From contig JAPDRN010000048.1 of NCBI GenBank assembly GCA_030247855.1, forward strand, positions 159,201-223,200: 64,000 bases of DNA, read 5' to 3'. The notes under the pieces are model-generated. The model made no database searches. It was not told the DNA's origin and worked only from the letters and a program-made list of their open reading frames with translations. The position numbers were made by a program, and so were the translations under genes. This DNA comes from Knufia peltigerae. Lineage: Eukaryota; Ascomycota; Eurotiomycetes; Chaetothyriales; Trichomeriaceae. Positions 1 through 11,700 of this stretch are shown in pieces. How positions within the stretch are numbered: position 1 is the stretch's first letter; each line of letters starts with the position of its first letter.

Positions 1-698
1 GTTACGTGGGTGAGTGTGCAGATCTTTCCTCCTCTTCTCAGCGGCATCCTCCGACTATTCCACCCAGCCATGCCCCATTTGTACGTGACTCGTCCTGTCA
101 ACGAGCTTCTATCTCTTCTTGTCCCGAAGAGTTGTGTGTCAATACTGCGTTGGATCCACCGACTACAGCTTCCCGGAATTCGGCAAATGCCAACTCGCTT
201 TTCCCTTGTGCCGGTCTTTCTTCCCCTGCCGCCGAGGCCAACCGATCGACACCAATCTTCAAGTCACCCACGACACCAGCTTCAGCATATGCAAGAAACC
301 AGAAGACTGTCGCGTCTCCCACCAGTTCGCGTTCATTCTCATCGTCCCCCCGTCCATCGCCTGCCACTACTCATCCCTCTCAAGTGCTTGTGCACGACCC
401 CACTGCAGTGCCACACCCCCAACCTGCAAGTCATTTTCAGTCCCATTTCTTTGCTCAGAGCAGTGGAAATTTCCTACCACCTCTCGAATCATCTTGTTCG
501 TCTCTTCTGCTACGTCTTTCACATTTACCTTGATATTTCCTCTGTTTCCTTTCTTTCTTTCCACTGAGTCGATCACATCTCCATCATGTCAAGCAAGACA
601 CGAACTGACAGAACCCTGTTACAGATCCATCCTTAATTCATGCCTCTCGATCGTTTGGGGAGACGACCTTCCCTGAACAAGCACTCTTTCCACCTGCC
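1..698. other. 5' flank and probable leader of the C2H2 gene
   Basis: This stretch is pyrimidine-rich on the plus strand and leads into the ATG at 699. Several overlapping open frames of up to 185 codons run through it. They start at non-ATG codons or lack any family resemblance, so I read it as promoter plus a long CT-rich 5' leader. The left edge is cut by the window, so an upstream non-coding exon cannot be excluded. Confidence 0.5.
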
Positions 699-2012
699 AT
701 GAACACCTTCGCCAACACCTCTCCATCTGGGTCTCCCGCTCTGTCTCCTCAACCCTACGGCATCTTCCCTACCGCCCAATTCTCCGACCCCATCACAAAC
801 TCCAGCTACTACCAACAACACAGCATGCCCAGCCGAAGACCATCGCTCGCGTCATACGTTTCTGCGGGTTCGCATGCCAGCTCCACATCAGAGCCTAGTG
901 AAGAAGGTGCCGAAAAGGGTCGATGCCCTCATCCTGATTGTGGCAAGATCTTCAAGGATCTCAAAGCTCACCTGTTGACCCATCAAACCGAGCGACCCGA
1001 GAAGTGCCCCATCGTCACTTGTGAGTACCATCACAAAGGCTTTGCGAGAAAGTACGACAAGAACCGACACACTTTGACCCATTACAAGGGCACGATGGTG
1101 TGCGGCTTCTGCCCCGGCTCTGGTTCCCCCGCGGAGAAGAGCTTCAATCGTGCAGATGTTTTTAAGCGACACTTGACTTCGGTCCACGGCGTCGAACAGA
1201 CCGCTCCCAACAGTCGCAAGCGCAGTCCCACAACCAACCCTCCCAAGTTGTCAAGTTACTGTCAAGATGCCACGGGCAAGTGCTCGACCTGTTCCGCCAC
1301 CTTTTCCAATGCTCAAGACTTCTATGAGCATCTTGATGACTGTGTGCTGCGTGTGGTTCAACAAGAAGAACCCAGCGAAGCCATCAACGCACAACATCTG
1401 GCCAGCATCACCGATGACAACAACGTCCAAGAGACCTTGGATCGTCACATGCTCAAGTCGGAAGATGCCCCGACCAACTTTGGTGCTGATGAGGACGATG
1501 ACGAAGAGGATGACGACGAAGACGACGAAGACGACGATGAGGAGATTGATCCGTCTTTCAACAGCCGCTCTGGGCGGGGCGCCATCAAGTCAAAGACTGC
1601 CGGCTCATCCCGAGCTGTTATCGGCGGCGGCATCTCCAAGTCTTCCAAGTCATCAAAGAAGGGCATGACCTGGTCCAAGGGAGGGGTGTCTCTCCTCGGA
1701 AAGGGCCGCAAGAAGAGAAAGCACTACCCGCCATCGTGGGGTATGTCTGCCGACAAGATGCGAATGAAGAAGCGAGTTCTCTGCGTGTACGACGGTGAAC
1801 GCCGCCTCTGGAAAGACGACATTATGCTGCACAACGAATTCGAAGTGCGCATGTCGCTTCCTGACGGCAAGAGTTACGTGACGGACCTCGATGTCGAGAC
1901 TTTGAAGCGAGCAGAGGCATTCCACAATGCCAGTCAAGAGGAGAAAGGTCCTTGGTTGCCCGTGACCGAGGCGGACACTCAGACCTTTGACTTGAATGCT
2001 TTGATGGCCTGA
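699..2012 (+). CDS. C2H2 zinc-finger protein, probable transcription factor
   Basis: Single-exon protein of 437 residues starting at the ATG at 699. Three zinc fingers are visible: C76/C81 with H91/H95, C103/C108 with H124/H128, and C135/C138 with H158/H163. A fourth finger-like module ends in Cys instead of His (C195/C198, H211, C215). The N-terminus is rich in Ser, Pro and Tyr. Residues 264-283 are almost all Asp/Glu, encoded by GAC/GAA/GAT repeats. A basic GRKKRK stretch at about 336-341 could be a nuclear localisation signal. A conserved-looking C-terminal part (about 350-430) contains MRMKKRVLCVYDGERRLW and may be a fungal-specific domain. C2H2 fingers of this spacing bind DNA, so a nuclear regulator is likely; the target genes cannot be read from the sequence. 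I do not recognise a characterised orthologue. Confidence 0.85.
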   Translation: MNTFANTSPSGSPALSPQPYGIFPTAQFSDPITNSSYYQQHSMPSRRPSLASYVSAGSHASSTSEPSEEGAEKGRCPHPDCGKIFKDLKAHLLTHQTERPEKCPIVTCEYHHKGFARKYDKNRHTLTHYKGTMVCGFCPGSGSPAEKSFNRADVFKRHLTSVHGVEQTAPNSRKRSPTTNPPKLSSYCQDATGKCSTCSATFSNAQDFYEHLDDCVLRVVQQEEPSEAINAQHLASITDDNNVQETLDRHMLKSEDAPTNFGADEDDDEEDDDEDDEDDDEEIDPSFNSRSGRGAIKSKTAGSSRAVIGGGISKSSKSSKKGMTWSKGGVSLLGKGRKKRKHYPPSWGMSADKMRMKKRVLCVYDGERRLWKDDIMLHNEFEVRMSLPDGKSYVTDLDVETLKRAEAFHNASQEEKGPWLPVTEADTQTFDLNALMA

Positions 2013-2844
2013 ACCTAGGCTTGATGTGATTCTTCTGAATTGATGGTGCGTTTTAGCGAAATTACGGATTGGGATAATGGGTATGACTTCAGCTGAGCTC
2101 GGATACGTCCTTGAGCATGATGACAGAGAGTTTCTCCTGTTTTGTTATCTTCTTAATGTCGGACTTGGAAGGCCTTTTTTGACGGTTACGTCGATGAATC
2201 AATGGAGCAGTCTCCGTTACTAAGTGGTTTGGTTGATCGCTACAAGGAAAGTCACAATCGAGGTGGAATGAGAGCCTCACAGTCGGTTGAGAGACATTTC
2301 TACTCCCGAAGCTCTCCTTGATGGAGTGAAAAGCTTGTGTATGATATAAGGCACTTTGGACAGTGAAGAGAGGAAGATACCTCGAGGCAGCATGAGAGCG
2401 CTGAGCGCCAAAATGTAATGCAGAGAAAATTTCATATTGCAGGCTGTTCTCATCGTGTGTTTGTCTTTTGTTTGTTTTAGGTCTCCACAGGCACATCCTA
2501 GGTGCGTTTCAGGCACCTTTTGAGGCACTTTTCAGGCACCGTTCAGGCATCATTCAGGCACCTTTGCCCGCTACGCTTAGGCGAGTCTAGGCTCAAATCT
2601 TTAACTACATCCAGGCCCTTAAATGCGCCAAGAGATGCGGAGATCCAAACAACGACATCATTTCATTGCCTGCGGTCCCTCAGCAGAGGATTCACCCTCA
2701 TCGTGCAACAGTTCATCAACTTGACTTGTCTTGGTTTGCCCTCTCTCGCTCATCTCTTTCCCTCCACCCTAGATTCCTCGCGTGTCATTGTTTTGACCAA
2801 CCTTCGATCGAGACTGCACGACCAAGAAGCTCTCAGCAGTGGAG
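2013..2844. other. Intergenic region between the C2H2 gene and csn1
   Basis: Holds the 3' flank of the zinc-finger gene and the promoter and leader of csn1. The only notable structure is the TTCAGGCACC repeat cluster at 2507-2566. The 2700-2840 part is pyrimidine-rich, as expected for a leader. No convincing coding region was seen. Confidence 0.6.
2507..2566 (+). repeat. Short direct repeats of TTCAGGCACC
   Basis: Within 60 bases the decamer TTCAGGCACC occurs three times, at about 2509, 2531 and 2553. Two degenerate copies lie between them (TTGAGGCACTT and TTCAGGCAT), giving a spacing of about 11 bases, one helical turn. It lies about 280 bases upstream of the csn1 start codon. The arrangement is visible in the sequence; a regulatory role is only inference. 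Confidence 0.7.
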
Positions 2845-4453
2845 ATGGCTTCTGAGTGGCAGGCCGCAGATCAACCGACATATACAGTGCTGGTTCAAGG
2901 TAAATGGACATCGGCATCGGGGAATCTACAATGTTGACCACTTCTTAAGATGCTCCGAATTTCGATCTTCCCTCTTACATTGCGAACTACAAAGGTACGA
3001 AAGCAACCTGCAGGCCAACACCTTCGAGCCGCCAACTGACCTTGGTCCAGGTCGGACCGTCTTTCGCCGCCTCCACCTCATCGCGTCATGTTCAAGTGTG
3101 TTGGCGGAAGAGGCAGCCCGAATGGCGATGGCCGAAGCGAAGAAAGGTGCAGATGTCAGGAACTACAACGAGGCCGTGGCTTTATTGAAGAAGGTGTCCG
3201 GGGGTAAGAACGTGGACGGTTTCTTGGATCCAGTATGGGCTGCCCAGCAGGAGAAGAAAAACGCGGCAGAGTCTGCTCGGTTGGAGAATGAATTGAAAGG
3301 ATACAAGAACAACTTGATCAAAGAGAGCATACGGGTGCGTTTTTGTCGCCGGTCTCGATTGCACCGGAACGTGACTGACACCGGACACTTGTAGATGGGG
3401 AATGAGGATCTCGGAACACATTACTACACGATCGGAGACCTCACCAATGCTGTCAAGGCATACTCTCGGATGCGAGATTACTGTACCACCGCCAGCCACA
3501 TTGCCTCGACGGCGTTTCGGATCATTGCGGTGGCCATTGAACAGAAGAATTGGCTGGCCGTACAGTCTCAAGTGCACAAGATTCGCAACCTACAAATGAA
3601 GGCCGAAGATGCGAACCGAACCTTTCCGAAAATGCAAGCTGCCATGGGACTTCAACAAATGTCCATCGGCGAATATCGTGAGGCGGCGCTCAGTTTCCTC
3701 AACATCGACGCCAGTATCTCGGACACCTACAGCGAAGTCATCAGCAGCAACGACATTGCCGTTTACGGTGGACTTTGTGCCTTGGCATCCATGGACCGTC
3801 CCGACCTCCAGGCGAGAGTGCTGGAAAACCACAGTTTTCGAAACTTTCTCGAACTCGAACCTCACATTCGTCGAGCCATCAACTTTTTCTGTGCGACCAA
3901 ATACAGCCAATGTTTGGAGATCCTGGAGTCATACCGGGCGGACTACCTGTTGGACATCTATCTGCAGCCTCTGGTATCTAACATCTACAAGAGGATCCGC
4001 ACCAAAAGCATCATTCAGTATTCGGTCCCATTCAGCAAAGTCACGCTAGCCAGCATGGAGAAGATGTTTGGAGATCCTCCGTACCAGTCGACCTTCCTCG
4101 AAGAGATTGAAGGATTGATCAACGACGGCAAGTTGGATGCTCGCATTGATCTTGAGCACGGTACCTTGAACGCCGTTCACCATGACGCTCGGGCCGAAGC
4201 CCAGCAAGATGCGCTCGACACTGTGGAACGGTTCATCCGCGAGTCCCGAATGAAAATGATCAGGATGCACATGATCGATTCAGGACTTGAAGTCAAACCA
4301 CCGTCGAAAAAGAAGGGGTGGGGCTCCGACCAGTCTGACGTCGTTAACTACGACGATTTTGGCGGCGGCGGCGGTGGTGGTGGTGGCGCGTCTTCAGGGA
4401 GTCTCGTTGGTGTCGGTGCAGGTGCTGGACTGGAATCTCGACGGAGTGGATAG
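2845..4453 (+). CDS. csn1: COP9 signalosome subunit 1 (PCI-domain protein)
   Basis: Four exons: 2845-2899, 2950-2994, 3051-3334 and 3395-4453, joined in phase and giving 480 residues, the usual length for CSN1. The small first exons were placed because they join into the family signature LPSYIANYKGRTVFRRLHLIA, followed by the helical repeats with GNEDLGTHYYTIGDL. CSN1 is a core subunit of the COP9 signalosome, which removes Nedd8 from cullin-RING ubiquitin ligases. In filamentous fungi the complex controls development, light response and secondary metabolism. The PCI/winged-helix part lies in the second half, around IIQYSVPFSKVTLASM. The C-terminus ends in a basic PSKKKGWG segment and then a Gly run (about 455-465) encoded by GGC/GGT repeats, likely disordered. 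Intron donors are GTAAAT, GTACGA and GTGCGT. The paralogue Rpn7 is the main alternative, but the N-terminal signature fits CSN1 better. Confidence 0.92.
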
Positions 4454-5033
4454 AGTCTACCTCTGAAGAGAGCTAGATCGAGTGACGGGTCCACCTACGA
4501 TGTCCATTGCGATGATCCAAGAACACCATGATTGACGACTCTGACGAATGATTGATAACAGCCTACCTTTGTGATAATAGAAATGGAGTCGAACTGGGAA
4601 AATTCCATTCCTAGAGGTGCAGATTAAAGACGGCACGAGGAGTCAGATTTTGACCACGGCGTCCCATGTGCCCTGTCTGTCATACTATGCCTGGGGGCTA
4701 GCCTGCGAGTGCGACGAGGCCTCCTTGTTTTTCTCTCCCTTGTTGATCGAGGCAACCAATTGAACCGAGGGTTGAAGGATAGTAGTCAATATCACAATGA
4801 CAATGACAAAGACCAACGGACAAAAGTTGAACAAAGTTATTTAGTCGTGTAGACCTTGTGATGGGACGATGGAAGGTTTGAGGCGGGTGATTGAATGATG
4901 ATAACATGTGAAGACCTATCCAAAGTACTTTTGAGATGCACATGGGTAACGTATACCTACCCAGGTACCTAGAGGTTTTCCACCAATATGGCACGGCCTC
5001 GATTGGGGGGGAGGGGGGAGGATGCTTGCGTGT

Positions 5034-8000
5034 ACGGAGTATGTGCAGTAGATTCTGCGAACAGGGGGGCATGTTGGGCATGGGTAAGTAAGTACGAGTA
5101 CGAGTACGAGTTATCACTCTACGTGAAGCGAAGGGAGCTGCAATTACTAAGTCTCATGCTGTTGTTTTGTGCTTCACTCGTCACTCGTGTCAGACTACCG
5201 TAGTGTAGATTGATATCAATCCACTTTGGGGGGGCGGTGGGAGGTTGTCAGTGTGAGAGAGTGTGTGTGCCGAATCTTGAGAGTTTTATTGGTTCAATAC
5301 ACAAGTTACAGCAGGTAGGTCGGGTAGGCACAAAACCAGCAAAGATCCATGGACAGAGAGACGACGACGACGACGGGGAAACCAAAAAGAAAGATAAGGC
5401 GGGAACCCAAAGGTACGGGTCGCTTACCCTTGTGATTGCCGTGATGAAAGTCGTATAGCGTTTACTCCGTCTTCTCCCCAGCTAGCCATTGCTTTTGGTC
5501 GTCGATCTTTTTTTGGACAAGGTTTACGGATACAAAAGTATTAGTTCGATCCCCCTGGAAAGTCGTAATAACAATCCCGGATCTTTGTACGGACGTATCG
5601 TAGCGACGAAAGGGCGAGGGGGCTAACAAGTCAAGAGCGTTTGTAGGGATGGATGGGTGGATTGGCCAGGTCAAAAAAAAGAAAACAATTGGACCGACTC
5701 GTTGTCGATCATGGGATGGTCGTAAAATGATCTTCGTAAAAGAAGGAGAAAACGAAGACCCTGTGCATTACTGCGTGGTGGGAAAGAAACAAGGACGAAA
5801 AAAAAGGGGAGGGTGGTGGTGGTGTGGATGGATGGATGGATGGATGGTTGGGTTGGAATTGATGATGCTGATGATGATGATGATGAATGTTGATCATGGA
5901 AACGACCGACGCTTGGACACTTTTTTCCTGTTCTGTCTTTTTTTCAAACGAGTTGTCAGTTTTCCAAGATTTCCAAGATTCGAAATGGGTTTCTTGATAT
6001 TATAGTATGTATTTTGCAAATCGGTCCCGTGCGATTTTACGTACTGAAGGGGAGAGAAGAGGGTCCAACACACCTTTGAAAGGGGAATGGAGTATCAAAG
6101 GCACCAAACCGAAACAAAACAAAAACAAAGCCCACCTTGCTAAGATCTTTGCCTCTCTTATCTTCTCCTCCTACGGTAGAAGTATTTTGGGATTTGGTTG
6201 GTAGAGATGGAAGTAGTACTCCGTATGGCTTGTACAACTACGGAGTTAGTCTGTAATAATACCTAGACAAGCTGAAATCTCGTCTCCCCTCGTGTCGTCT
6301 AGCAGCACTCCACTACCTACAATACCTGAGTTTACAAATCTGTCTACTCCGTAGGTACAATACTTTTCCGTATTACCGAGTTTCGTTCATGGCACTACGG
6401 AAAGTGTTCATTTCGTACACGTACGTAAAAATTGGACTTACTCATCTACCCTGAGTCAGGTAAGCTTACAGAGGTTGACTTCAAGGGGTCAACTACGCGT
6501 TGAATACTGTAAGGTGGTCAAGTACTTTGGACCACCCCCCTCCGTGTTTCTCCGTTCATCTCTTGAAGGAATAGAAACGTTAGCAAGTGGTTTCCCCGGA
6601 CAACATCCGTTCTTACAGTACCGTTGTAAAACAAAACTTTGATACCCAAAGGTACGGAGCAGAGAAGTACGATATCCAAGGGGGAAAAAAATAATAATGA
6701 TAAAAAAAATACTTTGCAATCACAATCACAATCGCATTCGTATCTCATTATGGATAAAATGTTTTTGTTTGGAGTGGTTCGCTGGGGGACTATTTACGAA
6801 ATGCCCTACAATATGTACAATACAAGACTTGTGGAGTTTTGCGGAATTGTATTTCATGTGTGCTCCGTACAGTACCGGGCGGAGTTTACAAGTACTGTAC
6901 ATAGGGAGTGGGTTGTATTGTTAATACGGAATACGAGTCAAGTGTGATCTGGGTTCCAAACAACCTCCACAACTACAATACCTACATTGTAGTCTTGGGA
7001 CGGGGGGGTGGAAACAATCATTCAAAAACATACTGTATCGCGTCAAGGTGTACTCCGTACAGCAAGGTAACCAACTAATTACTTGTACTCCGTACATAGA
7101 TTGTTGCCATTGTACTCCGTACCACCCATCGGTAGCGGAGAGAGGAAGAAGGCGCGCTTACGCCGCTTCGTTTGTACATACAGTACTCCGTACTCCCCCT
7201 AAAAGAAACAACTTGCATAAACTACAATGGGAAATGTTTGTTGTAGATTACAGTATCATCTACATACTCCGGTCGCACTCCGTACTCTCCCCGTATTGTA
7301 TTGTCACTTGTAATAGACTTGTTAGTTTTTTTGGGACTTTGTACTCCGTACAGTCAAAAACAAAACAGATTGACCCCCAATGGGCCCTTTGGACCCGTTG
7401 GATCGTGGACAACTTGACTCACCAACGATCAACGGGTTTCAATACGAAAACACTACATACAAAAAAAAGAAATAATCCTTTGCGAATAAGTAATACGGAG
7501 TACAAATGTGGCCCACAAGGCGTACAGTATGCATACTCTCCACGCCTAAACATGCATGCTTACGATGAGAGGGGGGGGATCACCACTCACGTCTCAATCG
7601 GGTTATTCTATGCCGTAGGGCTGACTAGTAGTATACACATTTATTACAACAACACACACACATACTGGGGTGATTGTACGTGTGCGTCATCCATCCATAC
7701 AGACACTACGACATTAACTATAGACCCCCGGCGATGTGGTACCGGGGGGGCCTTACATAACTCGGCGGAAGTCGATGGAATAGTAGAACAAATGCCATAC
7801 TCGGTACAGCACCAAAAAAAGAAAGTACGGTGTAAACAGTCCGGAGTAATAAGTGCCATTATCACTTCAAGCGAATTATGCGAATACGACATCGGTAAGG
7901 ATTTTTTTCAAGTGACCGTACCCAGTGACCAACGGTCAAGGAATTCGAACAAGGGAAAAATCTCTTTGGGAACCGACGCGATGGTTATTATTTGCATAGG

Positions 8001-8220
8001 ACACGACACAACATGGCATTTAGTCCGGGAGGGGGGGGCCCAAAAAAGAAATAAAACAAATAAAAAAACTCGTCGTCTACACGGTACTGTAGAAAATTGT
8101 GTGAAAAGGAGGGGCGGAAGGGTGGTAAGGCTTTTACAATACATCGACCACAAATATTCGGTTTTCCATCAAGTTTCCACCTTTTGTCACATAATGGTTT
8201 GTCCGTAATACGGAGTCCGG
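5034..8220. repeat. Cluster of TACTCCGTA / TACGGAGTA motifs
   Basis: Exact copies of the nonamer, either orientation, begin at 5034 (reverse), 6217, 6345, 7051, 7086, 7113, 7184, 7342 and 7494 (reverse). Near-copies lie at about 5464, 6239, 6862, 7276 and 8209. Many are extended to GTACTCCGTAC, two GTAC palindromes flanking TCC, and some to GTACTCCGTACAG. Elsewhere in the window I found one exact copy (about 48650) and scattered partial ones. The copies are dispersed with no fixed period, unlike a satellite. Confidence 0.8.
7048..8208 (+). other. Stop-free frame of 386 codons, possible orphan gene
   Basis: A single frame stays open from 7048 to the TAA at 8206-8208. The first codon at 7048 is GTG; the first ATG is at 7234, giving 324 residues. 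I recognise no domain, signal peptide or repeat beyond YSVQ, which arises each time the TACTCCGTACAG motif is read in this frame. Codon use differs from neighbouring genes: TTA, ATA, GTA and AGG are common and there is no C-ending bias. The composition (much Cys, His, Tyr, Thr) looks like translated non-coding DNA. The length is hard to explain by chance at this base composition, because stops occur normally in the other two plus frames. It may be an orphan gene, a decayed element or a statistical outlier. Confidence 0.25.
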
Positions 8221-8379
8221 AGTACAACCTGCATGGCAGTTATTTTTAAACAATTTCAGCTACGTCGATGACCTTCGAGCGGTCAAAGAAAGACCGAAAG
8301 TAAGCCAAACAACCGTCCGAGGGATTCATTCACCGAGGTGCAGAGATGAATGTCGACCAACGATGCATGCTGAGTAGAA

Positions 8380-8449
8380 GATGACAAGGGTATCATCGTA
8401 GGGCTGCATTCATGCAGGGAAAATGACAAGGGTGGTCGTCGTAGGGCTG
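8380..8449 (+). repeat. Imperfect 27-bp direct repeat
   Basis: ATGACAAGGGTATCATCGTA followed by GGGCTG (about 8380) and ATGACAAGGGTGGTCGTCGTA followed by GGGCTG (about 8422) are two copies with about four differences, 42 bases apart. It lies in the desert downstream of the NLR-like gene. Confidence 0.7.
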
Positions 8450-8730
8450 TAATCACTACCCGGTCACTGGTCGGCCCGGACAGGGAACCCGTGGTTGATT
8501 TGCTCTGCAAGAGTAAGCGCTATGTGTTGGCGTGGGATATTTAGAACAACTATACTGTCCTATGAGGATGATGATAATATATACAGCCTTGTTCGAAGCT
8601 CAGCGAGAGCCTTGTCTGGGTGTTTTCTGGAAAGGAGAAACCGAATAGGAGTGTAGATACACGATAATCCTGCCAAGGTAGGCGCAAGACAAAGAGTTGA
8701 GTTGAGTAAAACTCGAGTAGAAACATGTCA

Positions 8731-11700
8731 TCAATCCATCTCATCGTCAAAGTCGACATCTTCAACGTTACCCTCGATATTGAGCAGACGCATTTGTTTA
8801 TCACGCGGCGAGCCCAGGGTAGTTTGTTGCTGTTCGTCTGCAGCAGCTCTTGTCGCTGTTCTGATCTTCTTCGCCTCGGCCCTCAGAAATGCTAGGACTT
8901 CCAAATGCCCTGATCTTTCTGCCCACATGGCAGGTGTCAGTTTCATAAAGTCTCTCGTGAATACATCCATACCGTACTCGCCCACTAGTAGTCTAACGGT
9001 TTGGATATCATTTTGATGAGCGGCGACATGCAAGGCCGTCATTCCACGGTCGTTCCTATCGTTGGGGTCCGCGCCCGCTTCGATCAACCGTCGGACCACA
9101 GCGGCAGAATGACTGGATGCAGCCTTGTGCATGGCCGTTTGTCTTGTTTGTGTGCGGGCCTTGACATCTGCCCCGTGGTTGAGACAGACATCGACCAATT
9201 CCAAGTTACCCAATGAAGCAGCAATATGGATAGGGCGCCAGCCGTGGTAGCCCACAGATTCAATTGAAGCGCCGCTCTCGAGAAGAAAATCGACAATAGC
9301 ACGTTGCTTCTCTTGTAGGCTGACATGGAGTGGAGGCTGGCCATCCTCGTCACACTGATACAAGGCATCAGGGTTGTTTGTGAGGTGTATCCGGACAGCC
9401 TCGAGGTCGCCTCGCTCGATAGCACTCGTGAGTATATTTGCATCACTTGGTTCAGTCCCCAATAGAGCCCATTCCTCAGCTCGAAGGTATTTGTGGATGT
9501 CGTAATGAGCTGTGAAGAAAGCGACGGTTCGTGGTGTTGAGCCTTTCCGGTCTTGTACGAAGATTTGCTCGCGTTTCAACTGAGATCCAAACTCTAGCAG
9601 GACTCTGGTGGTGCTCATGCTGCCTGAACGAACGGCTAGATGGATCGGGATGTTTCCTCTCAAGTCGGCAGCAAGCACATCTCCGTGATGCTGGAGGAAG
9701 AATGAGACAGTGTCAGTATGTCCACCACGTGCTGCACGATGAAGTGGAGTCCATGCTTCGTGGCCTTTGTGCCACATGTTGCCTCCGTTTTCAAGCAAGT
9801 ATCTGACGACCTCTGTATAGCCTCCAGTAGCGGCGTAGTCGAGGGGACATAGTCCGTCTCTGTCTTGAATATCGACTAGCCCACCAGCAAGAACCAAAAG
9901 TCGGACAAGTGACAGATGCCCTCGGCGGGCTGCGAGATGAAGAGCTGTCATGCCAGAGTTGTCCTGAGCGGCTACTAGAGCACCAGCTTGGAGTAGTGCA
10001 GTGACAATATCAACGTTTCCCTGTTCTGCAGCTTTGTGTAAAGGTGTTAATCCTCGGGGTCCAGGTGTATCGAGTTGCGTGTGATTGAACTTGAGTAGAA
10101 GCTTCATCATGGAAAGTCGACCGTATGAGACTGCGAGATACAAAGGAGTTGCTGACCCATAGTTTCTGTCTAGTAAATTTGCACCGTAACCAATCAAGAT
10201 TTCTGCTACACGGTCATGGCCTTGCAGAGCTGCTTCATGAAGTGGAGTGCTCCCATACATGTTGCGAGCATCAAGACAAAGATTGAGCTTGTTCTCGTTG
10301 ATGAGGATCTCAAGAAGTTCTGCGAGCCCAAACGAGGCAACCAGAGATATACCTGCACCACCAGAAGATGCCCAGACCCAGGCCTTTTCTTTCCATTTGC
10401 GAAATTCGGCACTATAACGATCGCGAATCCGAGCAATTGCGATGAGTGCTAGACTGTCGTTGAGAACACCAATGGCTTGGGCCCGAAATTGTTCCACCGG
10501 GGCAGCACCAGCATGAAATCCCCATTCCGTTGCGGCATAATCTAGAAATGGCAGGTCATCGATTGCTTGGTGGAATTCATTCCTGTTTTTGAATGGAAGG
10601 TGCTTTGTAAAATCAAGAATGAGAAATTTCAGACATGTCTTCGTGATGATCAGACTCGCGTCGTCAAACAAGCCATGATCATGTTCACGAAGGTACTCCT
10701 CAAGAGAATGATGTACCAACCGTATGATGAAGCTTTCCCTGTCAACTTCGACTAGCCCACAGCAACAGTCGACAATCGTTCGTACAGGAGACATATTCTC
10801 TAGGTCCATATTGTCGTCATCTGGTTGCATTGCCATTGCTTGTTGCAATTCGATAGCTCGAAGCGGTCTCCTTGCATGCGATATCCACATAAGTACTTTG
10901 AACGCAAGTTCTTTCTTTGCAAGGGGTAGATTCGTTATTCTTTGAATTGTTGACTGAAACGCTTCTGTCAGATTTGTAGATAGATGGGTCAAAGACCTCC
11001 GAACAGCAGCCTTGGTGACTTGATCGAGTATTGTGCGGATCTGCAATGCAGGAAGAAGGAACATGCCATTGGCCATTTGGCATAATGTTTCTAAGATCTG
11101 CTCCTTTAGGTTATCATCCAAAATGTCGGCCATGTCTGGACGTTCCTCAATTGCTCGTGCAAGGAACAGTCGAAGATCATGCGAGTGTGCTATGATATCC
11201 ACGACCACAGGACTAGCAAACCTCATTGTGTTGTTGAGGACATGCGGCCGAGCAAGTGCCAGAATTTTGGCTCTGCCAGAATCTCGTAAAGCATCCAGGA
11301 CCTCAGAAAGACCAGTGCGTTGGCTCTGAATGTCAGCCTCATCGAGTGCGTCTATTACAACAAAGCATTGTGTATAAGTCGCCGCCACCCGTCGCAAAAT
11401 GGACAACAAGTCATGAAACCACGTCTGATCTTTCACATCGTTTCGAGTACGCTGATAGAATTCTGCGACTGCAGAAGGAACCGTATTGCCATTCATAGAA
11501 AGTTGGCGCAATAGTGTTCGTGCTAGATTGATGGGAGTCTGGGACTGTTGATCCGAGAAATCGTAGTAATAATAGGCAACAGCGACATTCGGATCCTTGA
11601 ATGTTGAGCGCAGATGGTCGACAATCAACGAGCAGAGGATAGATTTTCCGGCACCTGGTCCACCAACGCAAAGCAGATCATGTTCCGCGGTGTCAGCCTG

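Larger units (their letters stand above)
4454..8730. other. 4.3-kb gene desert with recurring short motifs
   Basis: This is the longest stretch without a recognisable gene. It separates csn1 from the NLR-like gene; both end here, so it contains only 3' flanks of known genes. It holds many copies of TACTCCGTA/TACGGAGTA, strand-biased runs of six or more G, short microsatellites (TACGAG at 5095-5113, GGAT at 5823-5848, GATGAT at 5860-5890) and an imperfect direct repeat near 8380 and 8422. The one candidate coding frame, 7048-8208, is entered separately. No transposon ends, integrase or reverse transcriptase motifs were seen. Confidence 0.75.

Noticed and set aside
10..676. Three overlapping plus-strand frames of 175-185 codons
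   Set aside because: They overlap one another, show no family resemblance and look like a CT-rich leader.
4454..8730. Transposon or integrated virus in the gene desert
   Set aside because: No terminal repeats, target-site duplication, transposase, integrase or reverse transcriptase motif could be found by eye.
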